64,000 bases of DNA from Flavobacterium sp. K5-23 (lineage in GTDB: Bacteria; Bacteroidota; Bacteroidia; Flavobacteriales; Flavobacteriaceae), in the NCBI RefSeq assembly GCF_023278045.1, contig NZ_CP056783.1:2947501-3011500 (forward strand), read 5' to 3'. This document shows, piece by piece, positions 52,597 to 62,405 of this stretch. The position numbers were made by a program, and so were the translations under genes. Below the pieces are notes generated by a model, which did not search any database, was not told the origin of the DNA, and saw only the letters and a program-made list of their open reading frames with translations. The number at the start of each line of letters is the position of its first letter. The stretch's first letter is position 1.

Positions 52597-53388
52597 TTAT
52601 AAATCTTGTGCATTTGCTATCAGTTCGGCTATATCCATAACTTTCACATCAGCTTCTCTTTCTTTAACTTTAATTCCGTCAGTCAACATCGTGTTACAGA
52701 AAGGGCATCCTGCAGCAATAATGTCTGGCTTAACTTCTAATGCATCTTCTGTTCTCAACACATTTACCTCCATATCACCGGGTTCAGCATCTTTAAACAT
52801 TTGAGCTCCTCCGGCTCCACAACAAAGACCATTTGCTTTAGAACGTTTCATTTCTATTAATTCAGCATCTAATTTTTCAATCAATTCTCTAGGCGCTTCA
52901 TAAACGTTATTTGCTCTTCCCAAGTAACAAGGATCGTGAAAAGTAATCTTCTTACCTTTAAACTGACCGCCTTCAATAGTTAATCTACCATCATCTAACA
53001 ATGATTTTAAAAACTCAGTATGGTGAACTACTTCGTATTGACCTCCTAATTCAGGATACTCATTTTTTAAAGTATTAAAACAATGCGGACAAGCAGTTAC
53101 TATTTTCTTTGCTTCGTATGCATTTAATACTTCGATGTTCATCATCGCTTGCATTTGAAATAAAAACTCATTTCCAGCTCTTTTTGCTGGATCACCAGTA
53201 CAACTTTCCTCTGCTCCTAAAACCGCAAAAGAAACATTAGAACGGTTTAAAATTTTCACGAAAGCTTTGGTTATTTTTTTTGCTCTATCATCAAAACTAC
53301 CTGCGCAACCAACCCAGAATAAAACTTCTGGTTGTTTTCCTTGAGCTAGCATTTCTGCCATTGTTGGTACTATTAAATTTTCTGACAT
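52597..53388 (-). CDS. (Fe-S)-binding protein with two CCG domains
   Basis: 263 residues with the CCG-type cysteine clusters of heterodisulfide reductase/glycolate oxidase-like subunits: VLFWVGCAGSFDDRA and CPHCFNTLKNEYPELGG in the first half, then FHDPCYLGRANNV and NGLCCGAGGAQMF in the second. Such domains bind a non-cubane 4Fe-4S cluster. It forms a unit with the membrane Fe-S protein upstream, likely an electron-transfer module of unknown partner. Confidence 0.9.
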   Translation of the reverse strand: MSENLIVPTMAEMLAQGKQPEVLFWVGCAGSFDDRAKKITKAFVKILNRSNVSFAVLGAEESCTGDPAKRAGNEFLFQMQAMMNIEVLNAYEAKKIVTACPHCFNTLKNEYPELGGQYEVVHHTEFLKSLLDDGRLTIEGGQFKGKKITFHDPCYLGRANNVYEAPRELIEKLDAELIEMKRSKANGLCCGAGGAQMFKDAEPGDMEVNVLRTEDALEVKPDIIAAGCPFCNTMLTDGIKVKEREADVKVMDIAELIANAQDL

Positions 53389-53466
53389 CTTATATTATTT
53401 ATTCGGTTAATTGCTGATTTCATTTTAATCAACAGCTATATTTTTTTAAAACTAAATTTTTAAATC

Positions 53467-54801
53467 TTAATTCTCGTCTTTCCAGTTCAAACGATCTTGT
53501 TGACTGTATTGCCATGGCGCTCCATTATTTTCAATATTAGTCATCATCGCATTCAAAGGCATCGGTGCTGCACTTTGCTCCATAACTAAATAACGTCTCA
53601 TATCCATAATGATAGAAAGCGGACTGATATTTACAGGACACTCTTCAACGCAAGCATTACAAGAAGTACAAGCCCATAATTCTTCTGGGGTAATGTAATC
53701 GTTTAATAAAGTTTTATTGTCTGGGATAAAAATTCCTTTATTAGCATCTATATTTTTACCTACTTCTTCTAATCTATCTCTTGTATCCATCATAATCTTA
53801 CGAGGAGACAATTTTTTACCCGTTTGATTTGCTGGACAAGAAGAGGTACAACGACCACATTCAGTACATGTATAAGCATTCAATAATTGAACCCAATTTA
53901 AATCCTGAACATCACTTGCTCCAAATTTTGCTGGTGCTTCACCTTCCACTACTGGAGCTGCTGCAAATGGATCAGCATTAGGGTCCATCATCATTTTCAC
54001 CTCTTTAGTAACAGCTTCCAAGTTGTCAAATTGCCCTTGTGGATTTAAGTCCGCAAAATAAGTGTTAGGAAAAGCTAATAATATATGTAAGTGTTTTGAG
54101 AAATATAAATAATTCATAAAAATCAAGATACCAACAATATGAATCCACCAAAACATTTCAGTAAGCAACATCACTAATTCATTAGACATTCCATTGAACA
54201 ATGGTTCAATAAACTGACTTACAGGAAAAGAACCTGCTTTTATAAAATGAGAAAAACCACCTGGTACATTTTGTAAATGCAAATCAGTAGCATTCATTAA
54301 TAAAAACAAAGTCATTAAAACAACCTCAAAATACAAGATGTAATTTGCGTCATTTTTAGGATATCCTTTCATTTCAGGATTCATAAAACGTTTCAATTTC
54401 AGTATATTTCTTCGAATCCAAAAAACAGAAACAGCTACAAGTACTAATAGTGCTAATATTTCAAATGAACCTATTAAGACATCGTATAAAGAACCTAAAA
54501 CAGCAAATACGCGGTGGGTTCCAAATAAACCATCGATGATGATTTCCAACAATTCGATATTAATAATAATGAAACCTAAATAAACTACAATGTGAAGAGC
54601 ACCTGCTATAGGTCTTTTAACCATTTTTGATTGCCCTAACGCAATCATAGCCATATTTTTCCATCGTGCAGCAGGATTATCCTTTCTGCCTACATCAATT
54701 CCGAGGTTAATATTTCTGGCTATTTTTTTTATATTAATATAAAAATAACCGAATCCAATTATTAATAAAATGGCAAATAACACATTGTCTAAATAGCTCA
54801 T
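53467..54801 (-). CDS. Membrane-bound 4Fe-4S ferredoxin-type protein
   Basis: 444 residues. Several hydrophobic helices (about residues 1-30, 65-90, 105-130, 160-180 and 210-235), then the soluble part with two 4Fe-4S sites: CTECGRCTSSCPANQ and CTSCNACVEECPVNI, near residues 310-385. It and the CCG protein next to it are a typical Bacteroidota pair. The quinone-side helices and paired clusters suggest electron transfer from or to the membrane, analogous to HdrE/HdrD-type complexes. Confidence 0.9.
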   Translation of the reverse strand: MSYLDNVLFAILLIIGFGYFYINIKKIARNINLGIDVGRKDNPAARWKNMAMIALGQSKMVKRPIAGALHIVVYLGFIIINIELLEIIIDGLFGTHRVFAVLGSLYDVLIGSFEILALLVLVAVSVFWIRRNILKLKRFMNPEMKGYPKNDANYILYFEVVLMTLFLLMNATDLHLQNVPGGFSHFIKAGSFPVSQFIEPLFNGMSNELVMLLTEMFWWIHIVGILIFMNYLYFSKHLHILLAFPNTYFADLNPQGQFDNLEAVTKEVKMMMDPNADPFAAAPVVEGEAPAKFGASDVQDLNWVQLLNAYTCTECGRCTSSCPANQTGKKLSPRKIMMDTRDRLEEVGKNIDANKGIFIPDNKTLLNDYITPEELWACTSCNACVEECPVNISPLSIIMDMRRYLVMEQSAAPMPLNAMMTNIENNGAPWQYSQQDRLNWKDEN

Positions 54802-54813
54802 AGTTGCTAGTAT

Positions 54814-55773
54814 TTATTTTTTTAAAATAGTATCGTTTTCTGTTGCAATATATGGTTTATTCTTCTTTCCAAAAAGAGAAACATTTATATATCTTGTTGG
54901 GTAAAGTCGGACGTCTTGTAACAACAATTCCAGCTCTTTTGAAGTTTTGGATAAGTTTGAATATAGTGCATCATCATTTAACATTTTCCCCATTGTTCCT
55001 TTTCCGGATTCTAAACCGCTCATAATACCATTGACTTTAGCCAAAGTAGTATTAAGATTTTTCACAGTTTTCCCTAAATCAGCTTTATTCAAAGAATCTG
55101 ATATTTTTGAAAAATCCCCTGAAATTTTATTGAAATTAGTAACCACGCCATTTATTTGAGCTTTATTGTCGTCCAAAAGTGTATTGACGCTCAATGAAGC
55201 TTTATGAAATTGCTCCATCGTTTTACCCAACTCAGCTAAACTGATTTTTAAACTTTCCTGTCCTTTTTTATCAAATACATTGTTTATACCTAATAATAAG
55301 GTATCAGCACTTTGCATCAATTTTTCGATTTTTTCCTGAAGAGGAATCAGTTTTTCACTAACGGAAGCAGTAAGCCCTAATATCACATTTCCGCTTAATA
55401 TATCTCCATCCATTGCAAGAGTTTTATCCTCAAAATTAGGATGAATGGCGATTTGTTTCCCTGCAATAAAACCTGGCTCATAGATTGAAGCTATACTGGA
55501 TTTAGAAATAGGAAAATCAGTTTTAATTTGTAATTCAACTAATAGTTTACCTGTAGTTTCATTAATTTTTATTGAGTTTACTTTACCAATATTGAGTCCG
55601 TTTAAAGTAACTGGAGCAGAAGAAGTTAACCCCTCTACGTTTTCATACTCAACATAAAAAGTTTTATAGCTATTAAAAAGATCTCTTCCTTTTAAAAAAC
55701 TGTAACCCCAAATAAATAATAGAATCGATGCGATGACTAATATAGCCGTTTTAATTTCTCTTGTAATTTTCAA
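54814..55773 (-). CDS. MCE-domain (MlaD-like) lipid transport protein
   Basis: 319 residues. One N-terminal helix (TAILVIASILLFIWGYSFL), then the MCE domain: FYVEYENVEGLTSSAPVTLNGLNIGKVNSIKI, with the conserved GL and GxxVGxV-type pattern, and ISKSSIASIYEPGFIAGKQIAI. The rest (about 150-290) is a long helical region (LIPLQEKIEKLMQSADTLLLG; LNTTLAKVNGIMSGLESGKG). MCE proteins ferry phospholipids between membranes. It follows the amidase gene on the same strand (51 bases). Confidence 0.9.
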   Translation of the reverse strand: MKITREIKTAILVIASILLFIWGYSFLKGRDLFNSYKTFYVEYENVEGLTSSAPVTLNGLNIGKVNSIKINETTGKLLVELQIKTDFPISKSSIASIYEPGFIAGKQIAIHPNFEDKTLAMDGDILSGNVILGLTASVSEKLIPLQEKIEKLMQSADTLLLGINNVFDKKGQESLKISLAELGKTMEQFHKASLSVNTLLDDNKAQINGVVTNFNKISGDFSKISDSLNKADLGKTVKNLNTTLAKVNGIMSGLESGKGTMGKMLNDDALYSNLSKTSKELELLLQDVRLYPTRYINVSLFGKKNKPYIATENDTILKK

Positions 55774-55824
55774 AATATAAGTATTTTAGACAAATTTAAT
55801 ATAAAATAGTTGAACTTGTAATTA

Positions 55825-56988
55825 TTATTTGATTGCTTGTTGAATACTGATTTTTTCACCATTCTTATAAGCTATCAAGTATGCTGAGCTATACCCTTTG
55901 GATTTCGCAACTTCTAAATTCTGTTTTGCTTCCTTATAGTCTGATGTTGAGCCGTATAGATACTTAAACAGACTTCCGTTATCAGTTATCACGGATACAT
56001 CTTTCAATCCTTTAAAATTAGCAGGTATTAATTTAACACTTTTATTTGCGGCAGCAATTTGAACTTTAAAAACCACTTCAGAGGATTCTGTTTGATTTTC
56101 TTCATTCATATCCAACTGTCTTCCAGCAACTGTTTCTTTTTTCAAAACCTTAGAGCTGTCCTTTGTGTATTTATCTACCACCTTCTCCCTAGATTTTTCA
56201 GTGTTTTTATTAGAAACGCTTTCTCCTAAATAGTTTTTTTTATAACTAATGATAGCATTTGCAATTGCTTCAGCCATATTATTTTGTCCAGCATCTGAAT
56301 TTAAGTAGGCTCCTTCTACCTTATTAGATAAAAATCCTAATTCTATCAATACACTTGGCATATAAGCAGCGTCTAAAACCCATAAAGGCGTTTGCTTTAT
56401 ACCTCTGGACTTTCTGTTAAGTTTGTGTGTGAAATTATTTTCGATTCTAGAAGCTAACTTAATGCTTCTATTTAAATATTCTTCCTGTAATATTTTTAAA
56501 CCTATTAATGTTTCGGGTTTATTTGGATCAAAACCTTTATATGTTTTCTTATAATCTTTTTCTAATAATATTACCGAATTTTCATTTTTGGCAATTTCTA
56601 AATTGGTGTTGCTTCTTGTCAATCCCATTACAAAAGTTTCAGTACCGTAAGGAGAACCATTTTTAACAGAATTACAATGAATGGAAATAAATAAATCCGC
56701 GTGAATACTATTGGCCAATTTTGGTCTATCGGCTAATTCAATAAAAACATCTGATTTTCTTGTAAAAACAACCTTGATATCCTTATCCTTTTTTAAAAAT
56801 TCTTCAACCTTTAAAGTTGTTTTTAGGGCAATTTGTTTTTCAACAAAACCGTGGTATGAGTTCCCAGGGTCTTTACCGCCATGCCCTGCATCTAAAATAA
56901 TTACAAAGTTTTGTTTCGATTGAGATGAAACATTAAATGATAGAAAGAGAACGGTTATTAATAGTAAGGTATTAATTGAAATTTTCAA
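55825..56988 (-). CDS. N-acetylmuramoyl-L-alanine amidase, copy 1
   Basis: 387 residues. Signal peptide (TLLLITVLFLSFNVSSQ). Amidase_3 zinc site: ILDAGHGGKDPGN (His), FVEKQIALKTT (Glu), LFISIHCNSVK (His), and the catalytic Glu in SVLIELGFLSNKVEG. The C-terminus (VFKVQIAAANKSVKLIP to KSKGYSSAYLIAYKNG) resembles a SPOR-type peptidoglycan-binding domain. Cleaves the amide between MurNAc and stem peptide in cell separation. Paralogous to the gene at 57043. Confidence 0.93.
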   Translation of the reverse strand: MKISINTLLLITVLFLSFNVSSQSKQNFVIILDAGHGGKDPGNSYHGFVEKQIALKTTLKVEEFLKKDKDIKVVFTRKSDVFIELADRPKLANSIHADLFISIHCNSVKNGSPYGTETFVMGLTRSNTNLEIAKNENSVILLEKDYKKTYKGFDPNKPETLIGLKILQEEYLNRSIKLASRIENNFTHKLNRKSRGIKQTPLWVLDAAYMPSVLIELGFLSNKVEGAYLNSDAGQNNMAEAIANAIISYKKNYLGESVSNKNTEKSREKVVDKYTKDSSKVLKKETVAGRQLDMNEENQTESSEVVFKVQIAAANKSVKLIPANFKGLKDVSVITDNGSLFKYLYGSTSDYKEAKQNLEVAKSKGYSSAYLIAYKNGEKISIQQAIK

Positions 56989-57042
56989 ATTTTAGTTTTT
57001 TTTATAGAAAAAGAGAATTATTAAACTTTTAGAAATTGTTTT

Positions 57043-58164
57043 TTATTTAGTGGCTTGTTCAATACTGATTTTTTTTCCGTCTTTGAAAGCAATTAAAAAA
57101 GCAGAAATATATCCTTTATCTTTAGCTTCTTTTAATTGAATTTTAGCTACTTCATAATCCGATGTTTGTCCGTACATATATTTATATACATAATCATCAT
57201 AATCCATCGATATACCATTCAGTCCTTTAAAGTTTTTAGGATCCAAATTCATTTTTCTACTACTCGCTGAGAGTTGAACTTTAAAAAGAATATCCGGGTT
57301 TATTTTTTTATCCCCATTAGTCGAATTGTTTTTTATAGAATTATCAGCACTTTTTTGAACTGGCAAAACATCATAAACTTCAATGTTTCCATTACCAAAA
57401 TATTCAGTTTTATAACTAAATATAGCATTTGCAATAGCATTTGCAATATCATTCTGACCCGCTTCTGAATCTAATATATTCCCTTCGACAAGATTAGAAA
57501 TAAAACCCGTTTCAATTAACACCCTTGGCATATAAGCCTTATGAAGAACCATAAAGGGAGCCTGTTTAACGCCCTCGCCTCTAATTCTTTTTCCTAATTT
57601 CCCAAATTCTTCTTCGACTTTACTCGCCAGTGAAATACTATTATCTAAATACTCTTCCTGCATCAAGGTCATCCCAATCATAGTCTCAGGAGAGTTAGGG
57701 TCAAATCCTTCGTATTTTTGTTTATAGTCCTTCTCTAAAGTAATAACGGAGTTTTCCTTTTTGGCCGCTTCTAAGTTGGATGCCATTTTACTCATACCCA
57801 TCACATAGGTTTCCGTTCCGTCTGCAACTGTATTTCTGTTTGCATTACAGTGAATTGACACAAAAATATTTGCATTAAATCTGTTGGCGATATTTGCTCT
57901 TTCGACTAAATCGATAAAAACATCCGTTTTTCTAGTATATGACACGTCAAATTTCGGATTGTCTTCTAAAATCTTACCTACTTTAAGAACAATCGCAAGT
58001 GCAATGTTTTTTTCTACATGTCCATTATATACTGCCCCAAAATCATGAGCACCGTGTCCAGCATCTAAGGTAACTTTAAAGATATTGGATTGACTATAGG
58101 TGTTTAAAGAAGCAATAAAAAGACAAAAAGCAAGTACCACTTTAATCTTATTTAATACGTACAT
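57043..58164 (-). CDS. N-acetylmuramoyl-L-alanine amidase, copy 2
   Basis: 373 residues and clearly related to copy 1 along its whole length: signal peptide (KVVLAFCLFIASLNTYSQ), LDAGHGAHDFGAVYNGHVEKNIAL, FVSIHCNANRN, RVLIETGFISNLVEG, and the C-terminal VQLSASSRKMNLDPKNFKGL with YGQTSDYEVAKIQLKEAKDKGY. The two copies lie 54 bases apart on the same strand, a tandem duplication that has diverged, perhaps to different cell-cycle roles. Divergent from lptD. Confidence 0.93.
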   Translation of the reverse strand: MYVLNKIKVVLAFCLFIASLNTYSQSNIFKVTLDAGHGAHDFGAVYNGHVEKNIALAIVLKVGKILEDNPKFDVSYTRKTDVFIDLVERANIANRFNANIFVSIHCNANRNTVADGTETYVMGMSKMASNLEAAKKENSVITLEKDYKQKYEGFDPNSPETMIGMTLMQEEYLDNSISLASKVEEEFGKLGKRIRGEGVKQAPFMVLHKAYMPRVLIETGFISNLVEGNILDSEAGQNDIANAIANAIFSYKTEYFGNGNIEVYDVLPVQKSADNSIKNNSTNGDKKINPDILFKVQLSASSRKMNLDPKNFKGLNGISMDYDDYVYKYMYGQTSDYEVAKIQLKEAKDKGYISAFLIAFKDGKKISIEQATK

Positions 58165-58295
58165 ATATTTTAAAGTTAATTTAATTAAAAGGCTACTGTT
58201 ATATTTTTCATTTGATTATTTTTGACAAAAAATAATCTGTAAGTTTGGCATGTCAAAAAACAAGCCATAATTTTACAAAAATAGCATTTATCCCT

Positions 58296-60992
58296 TTGCA
58301 TACAAACTTATTTAATATCGTTTTACTATCATTTTTCCTGTCAATTGGTTGTGCTAATGTATATTCACAAGATATAAACAACAAAAAAATAGCGCTACCC
58401 GCTAAGGAACAAACAGATAACCCTAAATCTATAGTTAACAAAAACAAGGCCAAAACTGTTGAAAGTAAAGATACTACCTCCATCAAAAAAGACACGGTTA
58501 AACAACAAAAACTTTTCCTGGATGGTAAAGTAAAATACAAGGCTGATCAATATGCTAAAATTGACCAGAAGAAAAAACTCATTACTTTATACGATAAAGC
58601 GGAATTATACTATCAGGATGTAGAATTAAAGGCGGGATTAATCGTTATGGACTATGAGAAAAACGAAGTCTATGCTGGAAGAATAAAAGATTCTACTGGA
58701 AGACCATCTCAAAACCCTGTTTTTAAACAAGGACCAAATGTCATTGAACCAGATTCCATTCGATTTAATTTTAAAACAAAAAAAGCGTTAATCTGGAATT
58801 CTAGATCAGATCAAGGGGAGTTTAAAATAAAAGCTGCAATTACTAAAAAAGAAAACGATTCGGTTTATTTTTTAAAAGGTGCTCGATTCACTACATCTAA
58901 AAACATTGACAATCCTGAATATTACTTTCAAACCAACAAGGTAAAATTCATCCCAGGCAAAAAAGTAATTACCGGAGTAACCCATATGGTAATAGCAAAT
59001 GTTCCAACTCCTATTGCCTTACCGTTTGCTTATTTCCCCATGACAAAAGAAACTAGCATCTCAGGAATTATATTACCCAGCTATAATGACTCTAACAGCA
59101 GAGGCTTTTCTCTACAAAACGGAGGATACTATTTTGCTTTAAACGATCACTATGACTTAACCGTTTTAGGTGATTATTATACAAATGGTAGTTACGGTAT
59201 GCGATTTGAATCCTCTTATGCTAAAAGATACAATTATAGAGGGAATTTAAATTTTAGATTCGAAAATTTAATTACAAGTGAAAGAGGGTATCCTGATTAT
59301 TTAAAACAAAGGATATATAACTTGCAATGGTCCCATTCCAAAGATTCTCAAGCATCACCAAATTCAAGCTTTTCTGCTTCTGTGAATCTTGGTAGCAGTA
59401 AATATTTTAAGCAATCTATTAATCAGACAAACATTGGTTCTAACCTTAATAACACTTTAAGCTCTTCCGTTTCCTACTCAAAAACTTTCAATACGGTACC
59501 ACAGCTTAGAATGTCGCTTTCTGCCACACATTCTCAAAACACCCAAACTGAGGAGATTAATATGACCTTGCCAACATTGCAATTAAGCGTTGATCGTATC
59601 TATCCTTTTGCAGGAAAAGACTATATCAAAAAAGGTTTTTTCAAAAACATCAATTTACAGTATAATTTAAACGGAAGAAATAGCATTACCACTACTGATT
59701 CTTTATTCTTTAAACCCCAAATGTTTAGAGATGCTAAATTAGGTGTCCAACATAGTATTCCTTTGAGTACCAATTTTAAATTATTCAAATATTTCAGTGC
59801 TTCTTCTTCATTAAACTACGAAGAAGTATGGACTGCAAAAACAATAGAACGAAATTTTGATACGGATCAAAGCAAGGTAGTCGATAAAACTATTAATGGT
59901 TTTGATGCTTTTAGAACTTACTCTTTTTCATCTAGTGTAGGAACTACAATTTACGGAACATTTAATTTTGGAGATGATAAAAAAATACAATCCATAAGGC
60001 ATGTTATGCGACCTTCCCTATCTTATGGTTATACTCCCAGTTTTGAAAAATATTATGACACTTATGCGAGTGATGCGAGTGGCACAATGCTAAAACAATA
60101 CACCCGTTTTGAAGGTGGCATTTTTGGCGCTCCAGGATTGAACAATTCGAATAACATTGGGTTTGACCTTAGCAATACTTTTGAAGCAAAAGTAACAGAC
60201 AAAGATGAGACCAAAACCGAGCCTAAAAAAGTAATGCTTCTTAACAACTTAAATCTTTCTACCAGTTATGATCTCAATGCTGACGGAATAAATACTCTTG
60301 CGTGGTCACCTGTAAGAGTCAGTGGAGGAACTCAGTTATTTGACAATAAAATGAATGTGAACTTTGGTGCTACTTTAGATCCTTATGCTATTGATAATTC
60401 CGGTAATCGAATTAATGTTTTTAATTTTGACAATGGCGGCAGTTTATTCAGAATGACTAGTTCTAATATGACTTTAAACTATTCTTTATCCAGTAAAGGA
60501 TTTGATAAAAAAAACAAAGACAAAAACGAACAAAGTCAACGAAATGGTGGTCGTGAAGATGATTTATTTGGAACAAATACTGATATAAACGATAATCGAA
60601 AAAGCCAATTTGATGATGAAGAAACGGAAGGGGAAGATGTTGTTTCAGAGTTTTTTAAATCAAAACTACCTTGGGATATGACATTTGCTTATTCGCTAAC
60701 TTATGGAAACGGCAACAGAGAAAATAAAATCATTGGTAATTCTATTATGATTTCAGCAAATGCCGACTTGACTCCTAAGTGGAAAGCAGGAATTTCAACC
60801 GGTTATGATTTTGTTCAAAACGGTGTGACTTTCACGCAACTTCGTTTTGAAAGAGATTTATTAAGCTGGAGAATGGATTTCAATTGGGCACCTTTTGGAA
60901 GTAATGCCAACTGGGGATTCTTTATCGGGATAAAATCTGGTGTGTTGAGCGATATTAAATGGGACAAGCGAAGCTCTAACGCAAATCGATAA
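58296..60992 (+). CDS. lptD: LPS-assembly protein LptD (OstA/LptD-like outer-membrane protein)
   Basis: 898 residues from TTG 58296, which puts the signal peptide (LHTNLFNIVLLSFFLSIGCANVYSQ) at the N-terminus. The frame is open from 58245, but that TTG overlaps a -7 box (TAAGTTTG, 58240-58247), so it is likely part of the promoter. After a low-complexity Lys/Thr linker comes the OstA-like jellyroll (KYKADQYAKIDQKKKLITLYDKAELYYQDVELKAG; YYFQTNKVKFIPGKKVITGVTHMV), then the barrel strands (IPLPFAYFPMT; ISGIILPSYNDS; GFSLQNGGYYFAL) to the end. Start is the weak point. Confidence 0.88.
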   Translation: MHTNLFNIVLLSFFLSIGCANVYSQDINNKKIALPAKEQTDNPKSIVNKNKAKTVESKDTTSIKKDTVKQQKLFLDGKVKYKADQYAKIDQKKKLITLYDKAELYYQDVELKAGLIVMDYEKNEVYAGRIKDSTGRPSQNPVFKQGPNVIEPDSIRFNFKTKKALIWNSRSDQGEFKIKAAITKKENDSVYFLKGARFTTSKNIDNPEYYFQTNKVKFIPGKKVITGVTHMVIANVPTPIALPFAYFPMTKETSISGIILPSYNDSNSRGFSLQNGGYYFALNDHYDLTVLGDYYTNGSYGMRFESSYAKRYNYRGNLNFRFENLITSERGYPDYLKQRIYNLQWSHSKDSQASPNSSFSASVNLGSSKYFKQSINQTNIGSNLNNTLSSSVSYSKTFNTVPQLRMSLSATHSQNTQTEEINMTLPTLQLSVDRIYPFAGKDYIKKGFFKNINLQYNLNGRNSITTTDSLFFKPQMFRDAKLGVQHSIPLSTNFKLFKYFSASSSLNYEEVWTAKTIERNFDTDQSKVVDKTINGFDAFRTYSFSSSVGTTIYGTFNFGDDKKIQSIRHVMRPSLSYGYTPSFEKYYDTYASDASGTMLKQYTRFEGGIFGAPGLNNSNNIGFDLSNTFEAKVTDKDETKTEPKKVMLLNNLNLSTSYDLNADGINTLAWSPVRVSGGTQLFDNKMNVNFGATLDPYAIDNSGNRINVFNFDNGGSLFRMTSSNMTLNYSLSSKGFDKKNKDKNEQSQRNGGREDDLFGTNTDINDNRKSQFDDEETEGEDVVSEFFKSKLPWDMTFAYSLTYGNGNRENKIIGNSIMISANADLTPKWKAGISTGYDFVQNGVTFTQLRFERDLLSWRMDFNWAPFGSNANWGFFIGIKSGVLSDIKWDKRSSNANR

Positions 60993-61039
60993 ATACCAAT
61001 TATTGAAACTATATATTATTCGAATTAAAAACTAAAACT

Positions 61040-61420
61040 ATGAAAAAGATAATTTTTACTGAGAAAGCACCATCACCAATAGGTCCATACAGCCAAGCTG
61101 TATTAAAAGGAGACACATTATACACTTCTGGTCAAATAGCAATTAATCCTGAAACTGGAGAACTCATTACAGGTTCTATTGAAACAGAAACTCATCAGGT
61201 TATGCAAAATATGAAAGCAGTTCTAGAAGCTGCAGGAATGACATTTGAAAACGTAGTCAAAACAAGTATTTTCATTATGGATATGAATGACTTTGCAAGT
61301 ATAAACACAGCTTATGGTTCCTATTTTGACGAAACAACAGCTCCGGCACGTGAAACGGTTCAGGTTGCTTGTTTACCTAAAAATGTGAATGTAGAAATTT
61401 CTATGATTGCCATTATGTAG
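61040..61420 (+). CDS. RidA family deaminase (enamine/imine deaminase)
   Basis: 126 residues. Motifs: APSPIGPYSQAVLKGDTLYTSGQIAINPETGEL at the N-terminus, VVKTSIFIMDMNDFASINTAYGSYFDE, and APARETVQVACLP with the substrate-binding Arg, ending VEISMIAIM. Hydrolyses reactive enamine/imine intermediates from PLP enzymes. Single gene, 47 bases after lptD; no own terminator hairpin identified. Confidence 0.96.
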   Translation: MKKIIFTEKAPSPIGPYSQAVLKGDTLYTSGQIAINPETGELITGSIETETHQVMQNMKAVLEAAGMTFENVVKTSIFIMDMNDFASINTAYGSYFDETTAPARETVQVACLPKNVNVEISMIAIM

Positions 61421-61704
61421 TGGTCAGTAGACAGTGTTTAGTGATCAGTTGCAAATAAAAAGTCAATGTTCCGTTTTTTAGTATTCAGTTTATGAAGCTA
61501 CTGAACACTAAAAAACCGAACACTGAATACTACTTATTTTCCATATGGTACGCAATAAGTCTTTCAATGAAAACTCAAAGTGTATCTCTTTAATTGAAAT
61601 TCATTTCATCTTATTAATTAGAAAGTTTTTTATTACAATTTTTCTTTATAATAACTATATAAAGCTATATATTTGACTTATAAAATAGACTATTAAATTA
61701 TAAA
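61421..61704. other. Intergenic region with short inverted CACTGA/TCAGTG repeats
   Basis: The first 120 bases contain repeated TCAGT, CACTGA and AGTATTCAG / CTGAATACT pieces, including TGTAGTGGTCAGT (61416-61428), which matches inverted ACTGACCACTACA at 22613-22625. The rest is AT-rich, with a TATATTTG box at 61668-61675 before the next gene. No gene seen. Confidence 0.6.
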
Positions 61705-62328
61705 ATGAAATCTAAAACAATGAAATCTAAAACAATAAAAAAAATATTTTTTTTTATTGTGGTGCTTGGCTGCTCATTTAGTTATTCTCAAAATAGCTCC
61801 AGCAAAAAATGGTATTCAACTGCTGACGTTGAATTCATAAATCCTTTTAATGTAGAATATAGTTATGGGATTTACAGTTCCCAATATAATGCACGAATAG
61901 GAAAAACAGACGAAATAACAAACGCTAAACCTTCTTTTGGGGTTTCATACAGTTTTAACTACAATCTGTTTAAAAAACTTAGCGTAGGACTTTTAACGGG
62001 CTATCAAAGCCACGCCCGACCTGACTTTTCTATGATAAAAATAGGAGGCGTAATTAAATATTTTTTTCTTGACAACAACAACGTTTACACCTATATAAAT
62101 CTTGCCAATGATTATTCTTTAAATAAAGAACAATTTAAAAACGGAAGTAATTTCAGGATAGGATTAGGTTTTCCCGTTTTAAAAAGGGATGGATTTAATC
62201 TAAACATAAACGCCTTCTGGGAACAAAATTTCTTAAGAATGGAAGGAGCAAAACCATTGTTTGATAATGAGACGCCTGACACAACAGTATTAAAATCTTA
62301 TGGAATTAGTGTAGGAATAAAATTTTAA
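61705..62328 (+). CDS. Outer-membrane protein, 207 residues
   Basis: Signal peptide from a duplicated start (MKSKTMKSKTIKKIFFFIVVLGCSFSYSQ); the 15-base unit ATGAAATCTAAAACA is repeated, so the second ATG at 61720 could also be the start. The mature part alternates strands typical of a small barrel (KPSFGVSYSFNYNLF; SVGLLTGYQSHARP; FRIGLGFPVLKRDGFNLNINAFWEQNF) and ends GISVGIKF, with the C-terminal Phe of barrel proteins. Function unknown. Confidence 0.78.
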   Translation: MKSKTMKSKTIKKIFFFIVVLGCSFSYSQNSSSKKWYSTADVEFINPFNVEYSYGIYSSQYNARIGKTDEITNAKPSFGVSYSFNYNLFKKLSVGLLTGYQSHARPDFSMIKIGGVIKYFFLDNNNVYTYINLANDYSLNKEQFKNGSNFRIGLGFPVLKRDGFNLNINAFWEQNFLRMEGAKPLFDNETPDTTVLKSYGISVGIKF

Positions 62329-62346
62329 CTGCTATACTAAACGCAT

Positions 62347-62376
62347 AAAAGGTCCTGCCATAAGCAGGACCTTTTT
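62347..62376. terminator. Terminator
   Basis: AAAAGGTCCTGC and GCAGGACCTTTT form a perfect 12-base stem with a CATAA loop. It ends the outer-membrane protein gene and lies 30 bases from the converging kinase gene. Confidence 0.92.
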
Positions 62377-62405
62377 ATATAATAAGAAGTGTGAATATTC
62401 GAATT

